Shown: piece by piece, positions 6,268 through 8,049 of the stretch
Layout: the number at the start of each line of letters is the position of its first letter
Position numbering within the stretch: position 1 is the stretch's first letter
From: Candidatus Zixiibacteriota bacterium
GTDB lineage: Bacteria > Zixibacteria > MSB-5A5 > WJJR01
Direction of reading: 5' to 3'
NCBI GenBank assembly: GCA_014729565.1
Contig: WJJR01000237.1
Span: 1-8,049, forward strand
Length of the DNA: 8,049 nucleotides
Notes under the pieces: model-generated
Seen by the model: only the letters and a program-made list of their open reading frames with translations
Told to the model about the DNA's origin: nothing
Databases searched by the model: none
Program-made: the position numbers and the translations under genes

Positions 6268-7713
6268 ATGAGCGCGCGTCTGATCGCACGGTTTCTGGGG
6301 ATTCTCCTCATCGTCGAGGCCTTCTTCATGGCCACGTCGATCGCGTGGGGCATTATCGACGGTGATTCCACGGCCATTATGAATTTTGGTATCGCCACCG
6401 CGATCACCGCGATCTCGGCGTTAGTGTTGATTCTCATTGGACGCGCACCGTCCGATATTATCCACCCGCGTGAAGCGATCGCCACAGTCACCATTGGCTG
6501 GACCTTAGTCGGTGCCTTCGGCGCGATCCCCTACCTCCTCGAGGGAACATTCAGCCATTTCGCCGATGCTTTCTTCGAATCGGTCTCGGGATTTACCACA
6601 ACCGGTGCGAGTGCGATCACCAATGTCGAAGTCCTCTCGCGCAGCCTGCTGTGGTGGCGCAGTCTCACGCAGTGGATGGGCGGCATGGGCATCATCGTCT
6701 TGTTTATCGCGATTCTGCCGCGCCTCGGATTGGGCGCCACGCGTCTATTCCGTTCCGAGGTGCCGGGGCCGATCACCGAACGGTTGCGTCCGAAACTGCG
6801 CCAGACGTCGTTGATTCTGTGGTACGTCTATATGGGACTAACCGGTGTCGAAGCCATGATACTCGTCTTCCTCGGTGTCAGCCCGTTCCACGCCCTTTGT
6901 CATTCGTTTACGACAATGGCGACGGGTGGATTCTCGACGCTTAACGCCAGCATCGCCGGATTCAATTCGATGGCCGTTGAAATGACCGTCCTGGGATTCA
7001 TGTTCCTCGCGGGAATCAACTTCACACTCTATTTCCGCATTGTGCAGGGCAAACCGCAGAACCTCTGGCGCGATCCCGAATTCCGGACTTATCTGGGCAT
7101 TCTGCTACTGGCGTTCATCATTTTAACCACGGCGTTGATACCATCGATGCCATCGGTGACTCAGGCACTCCGCTATGCGAGCTTTCAGGTCGTTTCGCTG
7201 CAGACAACCACCGGATTCGCCACCGACGATTTCGATTTGTATCCCTCGGTGGCCCGATTTCTGCTGGTGGGCTTGATGTTCGTCGGCGGATCGGCCGGAT
7301 CAACGGCCGGCGGAATCAAAATCGCACGGTATATGGTGCTGTGGCGCGCCCTGGCCAATGTGGTGATGAAATCCTTCCGGCCCAATGTCGTGACCGCGGT
7401 CAAGATCGGCACAACACCGGTCGACCGGGAGACAGTCCTCAGCGTCAGTACGTTCTTTGCGGCCTTCATGGGGTTGTTCTTCTTTGGATCGTTGTTTATG
7501 GCCATCCTGGGGCTTGATCCGGTGTCGGCGGCCACTTCGGTGGTTGCCTGCCTGGCGAACATCGGTCCCGGCCTCGGCGCCGTTGGGCCGACACAAAACT
7601 ACGCGTTCATTGCGCCGGCCGGCAAAGTGGTCTTGTCGGCGTTGATGATATTGGGACGGTTGGAAATTTTGACGGTTGTCGCCTTGCTCTTCCCGTCATT
7701 CTGGCGAAGATAG
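6268..7713 (+). CDS. trkH: Trk-type K+ transporter membrane subunit TrkH/TrkG
   Basis: This 481-residue inner-membrane protein has the expected length and the fourfold M1-P-M2 plan of the TrkH/KtrB superfamily. The four pore-loop segments are all present: VSGFTTTGAS (106-115), FTTMATGGFS (214-223), SLQTTTGFATDD (310-321) and LANIGPGLG (429-437). Each has its filter glycine (113, 220, 316 and 433). The flexible intramembrane loop GGSAGSTAGGIK (340-351), which gates the pore and is moved by TrkA, is intact. So is the typical TrkH ending LMILGRLEILTVVALLFPSFW (459-479). It mediates K+ uptake together with TrkA. The ATG lies 5 bp after the trkA stop with only a weak GAAG-type ribosome site in the trkA end, suggesting translational coupling. 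Whether it is an H+- or Na+-coupled Trk type is not visible. Confidence 0.97.
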   Translation: MSARLIARFLGILLIVEAFFMATSIAWGIIDGDSTAIMNFGIATAITAISALVLILIGRAPSDIIHPREAIATVTIGWTLVGAFGAIPYLLEGTFSHFADAFFESVSGFTTTGASAITNVEVLSRSLLWWRSLTQWMGGMGIIVLFIAILPRLGLGATRLFRSEVPGPITERLRPKLRQTSLILWYVYMGLTGVEAMILVFLGVSPFHALCHSFTTMATGGFSTLNASIAGFNSMAVEMTVLGFMFLAGINFTLYFRIVQGKPQNLWRDPEFRTYLGILLLAFIILTTALIPSMPSVTQALRYASFQVVSLQTTTGFATDDFDLYPSVARFLLVGLMFVGGSAGSTAGGIKIARYMVLWRALANVVMKSFRPNVVTAVKIGTTPVDRETVLSVSTFFAAFMGLFFFGSLFMAILGLDPVSAATSVVACLANIGPGLGAVGPTQNYAFIAPAGKVVLSALMILGRLEILTVVALLFPSFWRR

Positions 7714-7718
7714 ACACT

Positions 7719-8049
7719 ATGGCAACACGCACGGTCCATCGCTTACGCGCCGTCATCATCTTGCTGGCCACTGTGGTCGGCGGCGGTACGCTTGGATTCG
7801 TCATCATCGAAGGATGGAATCCGCTCGATGCCTTCTACATGACCGTGATCACCATCTCCACGGTCGGCTACTCCGAAGTCAAGCCGCTGTCCGAAACGGG
7901 ACGTGCGTTTGCCATCATGCTGATCATTATCGGTGTCGGCGCCACACTCACCGGTATGACGATATTCTTTGAAATGCTCGTGGAGGGCCAAATTCGCGGC
8001 CTGATGGGCAAACGACGGATGGAACGAGGACTCAGGCGTATGAAAGACC
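7719..8049 (+). CDS. Two-helix K+ channel, N-terminal part (MthK/Kch-like), runs off window
   Basis: Only the first 110 residues are in the window. There is a hydrophobic M1 helix (about 10-30), a pore helix entered by WNPLDAFYMTVITIST, a canonical K+ selectivity filter TVGYSEV (48-54), and a hydrophobic M2 (about 62-88) with the gating-hinge glycines of IIIGVGATLTG. A basic stretch GLMGKRRMERGLRRMKD follows. In related two-helix channels that basic linker leads directly into an RCK (TrkA-N) Rossmann domain, so the missing part probably encodes one. This is prediction, not seen. The start ATG lies 5 bp after the trkH stop, as at the trkA-trkH junction. The placement suggests a K+ homeostasis operon combining active uptake with a gated channel. 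Confidence 0.9.
   Translation, partial: MATRTVHRLRAVIILLATVVGGGTLGFVIIEGWNPLDAFYMTVITISTVGYSEVKPLSETGRAFAIMLIIIGVGATLTGMTIFFEMLVEGQIRGLMGKRRMERGLRRMKD

Overview
The window looks like a piece of a bacterial chromosome with moderately high GC (roughly 55-60% by eye) from an uncultured or poorly characterised lineage. Degenerate four-helix-bundle and YCII genes, a secreted DUF1028-TPR protein, and dispersed GTAGGGCGGG and ATTCCCGC-GAAA-GCGGGAAT repeats would fit an FCB-type or candidate-phylum genome, but this taxonomic guess is inference and weak. Nothing in the window is phage-like, plasmid-like or CRISPR-like.

Layout. 1-518 has no gene and is made of repeat material: a pair of near-perfect inverted repeats about 380 bp apart, two small perfect palindromes between them, and a strong hairpin at 423-452. 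519-2696 (minus) encodes a 725-residue polytopic membrane protein with a soluble C-terminal domain, of unknown function. 2847-2936 (plus) is tRNA-Ser(GGA) with an encoded CCA. 2974-3681 looks empty but holds two decayed genes facing each other tail to tail. The first is a four-helix-bundle (23S rRNA intervening-sequence-like) gene on the plus strand with two nonsense codons, a frameshift and an internal deletion. The second is a YCII/DGPF gene on the minus strand that has lost its N-terminus and carries a one-base frameshift. 3706-4704 (minus) is a secreted DUF1028 protein with a C-terminal TPR-like tail.

The rightmost 3.2 kb is a compact potassium operon on the plus strand. It contains trkA (4892-6262), trkH (6268-7713) and the first 110 residues of a two-helix K+ channel that continues past the window edge (7719-8049). 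The genes are only 5 bp apart at each junction. TrkH is the membrane K+ translocating subunit and TrkA its cytoplasmic nucleotide-binding RCK regulator. The third gene has a canonical TVGY selectivity filter and resembles MthK/Kch-type channels that normally carry their own RCK domain. The operon leader contains a palindrome whose right arm runs into the trkA Shine-Dalgarno sequence and could regulate the whole unit.

I did not find a convincing new multi-gene system. The most useful observations are the two hidden pseudogenes, the SD-overlapping palindrome before trkA, the uptake-plus-channel potassium operon, and the possible composite repeat element at the left edge.
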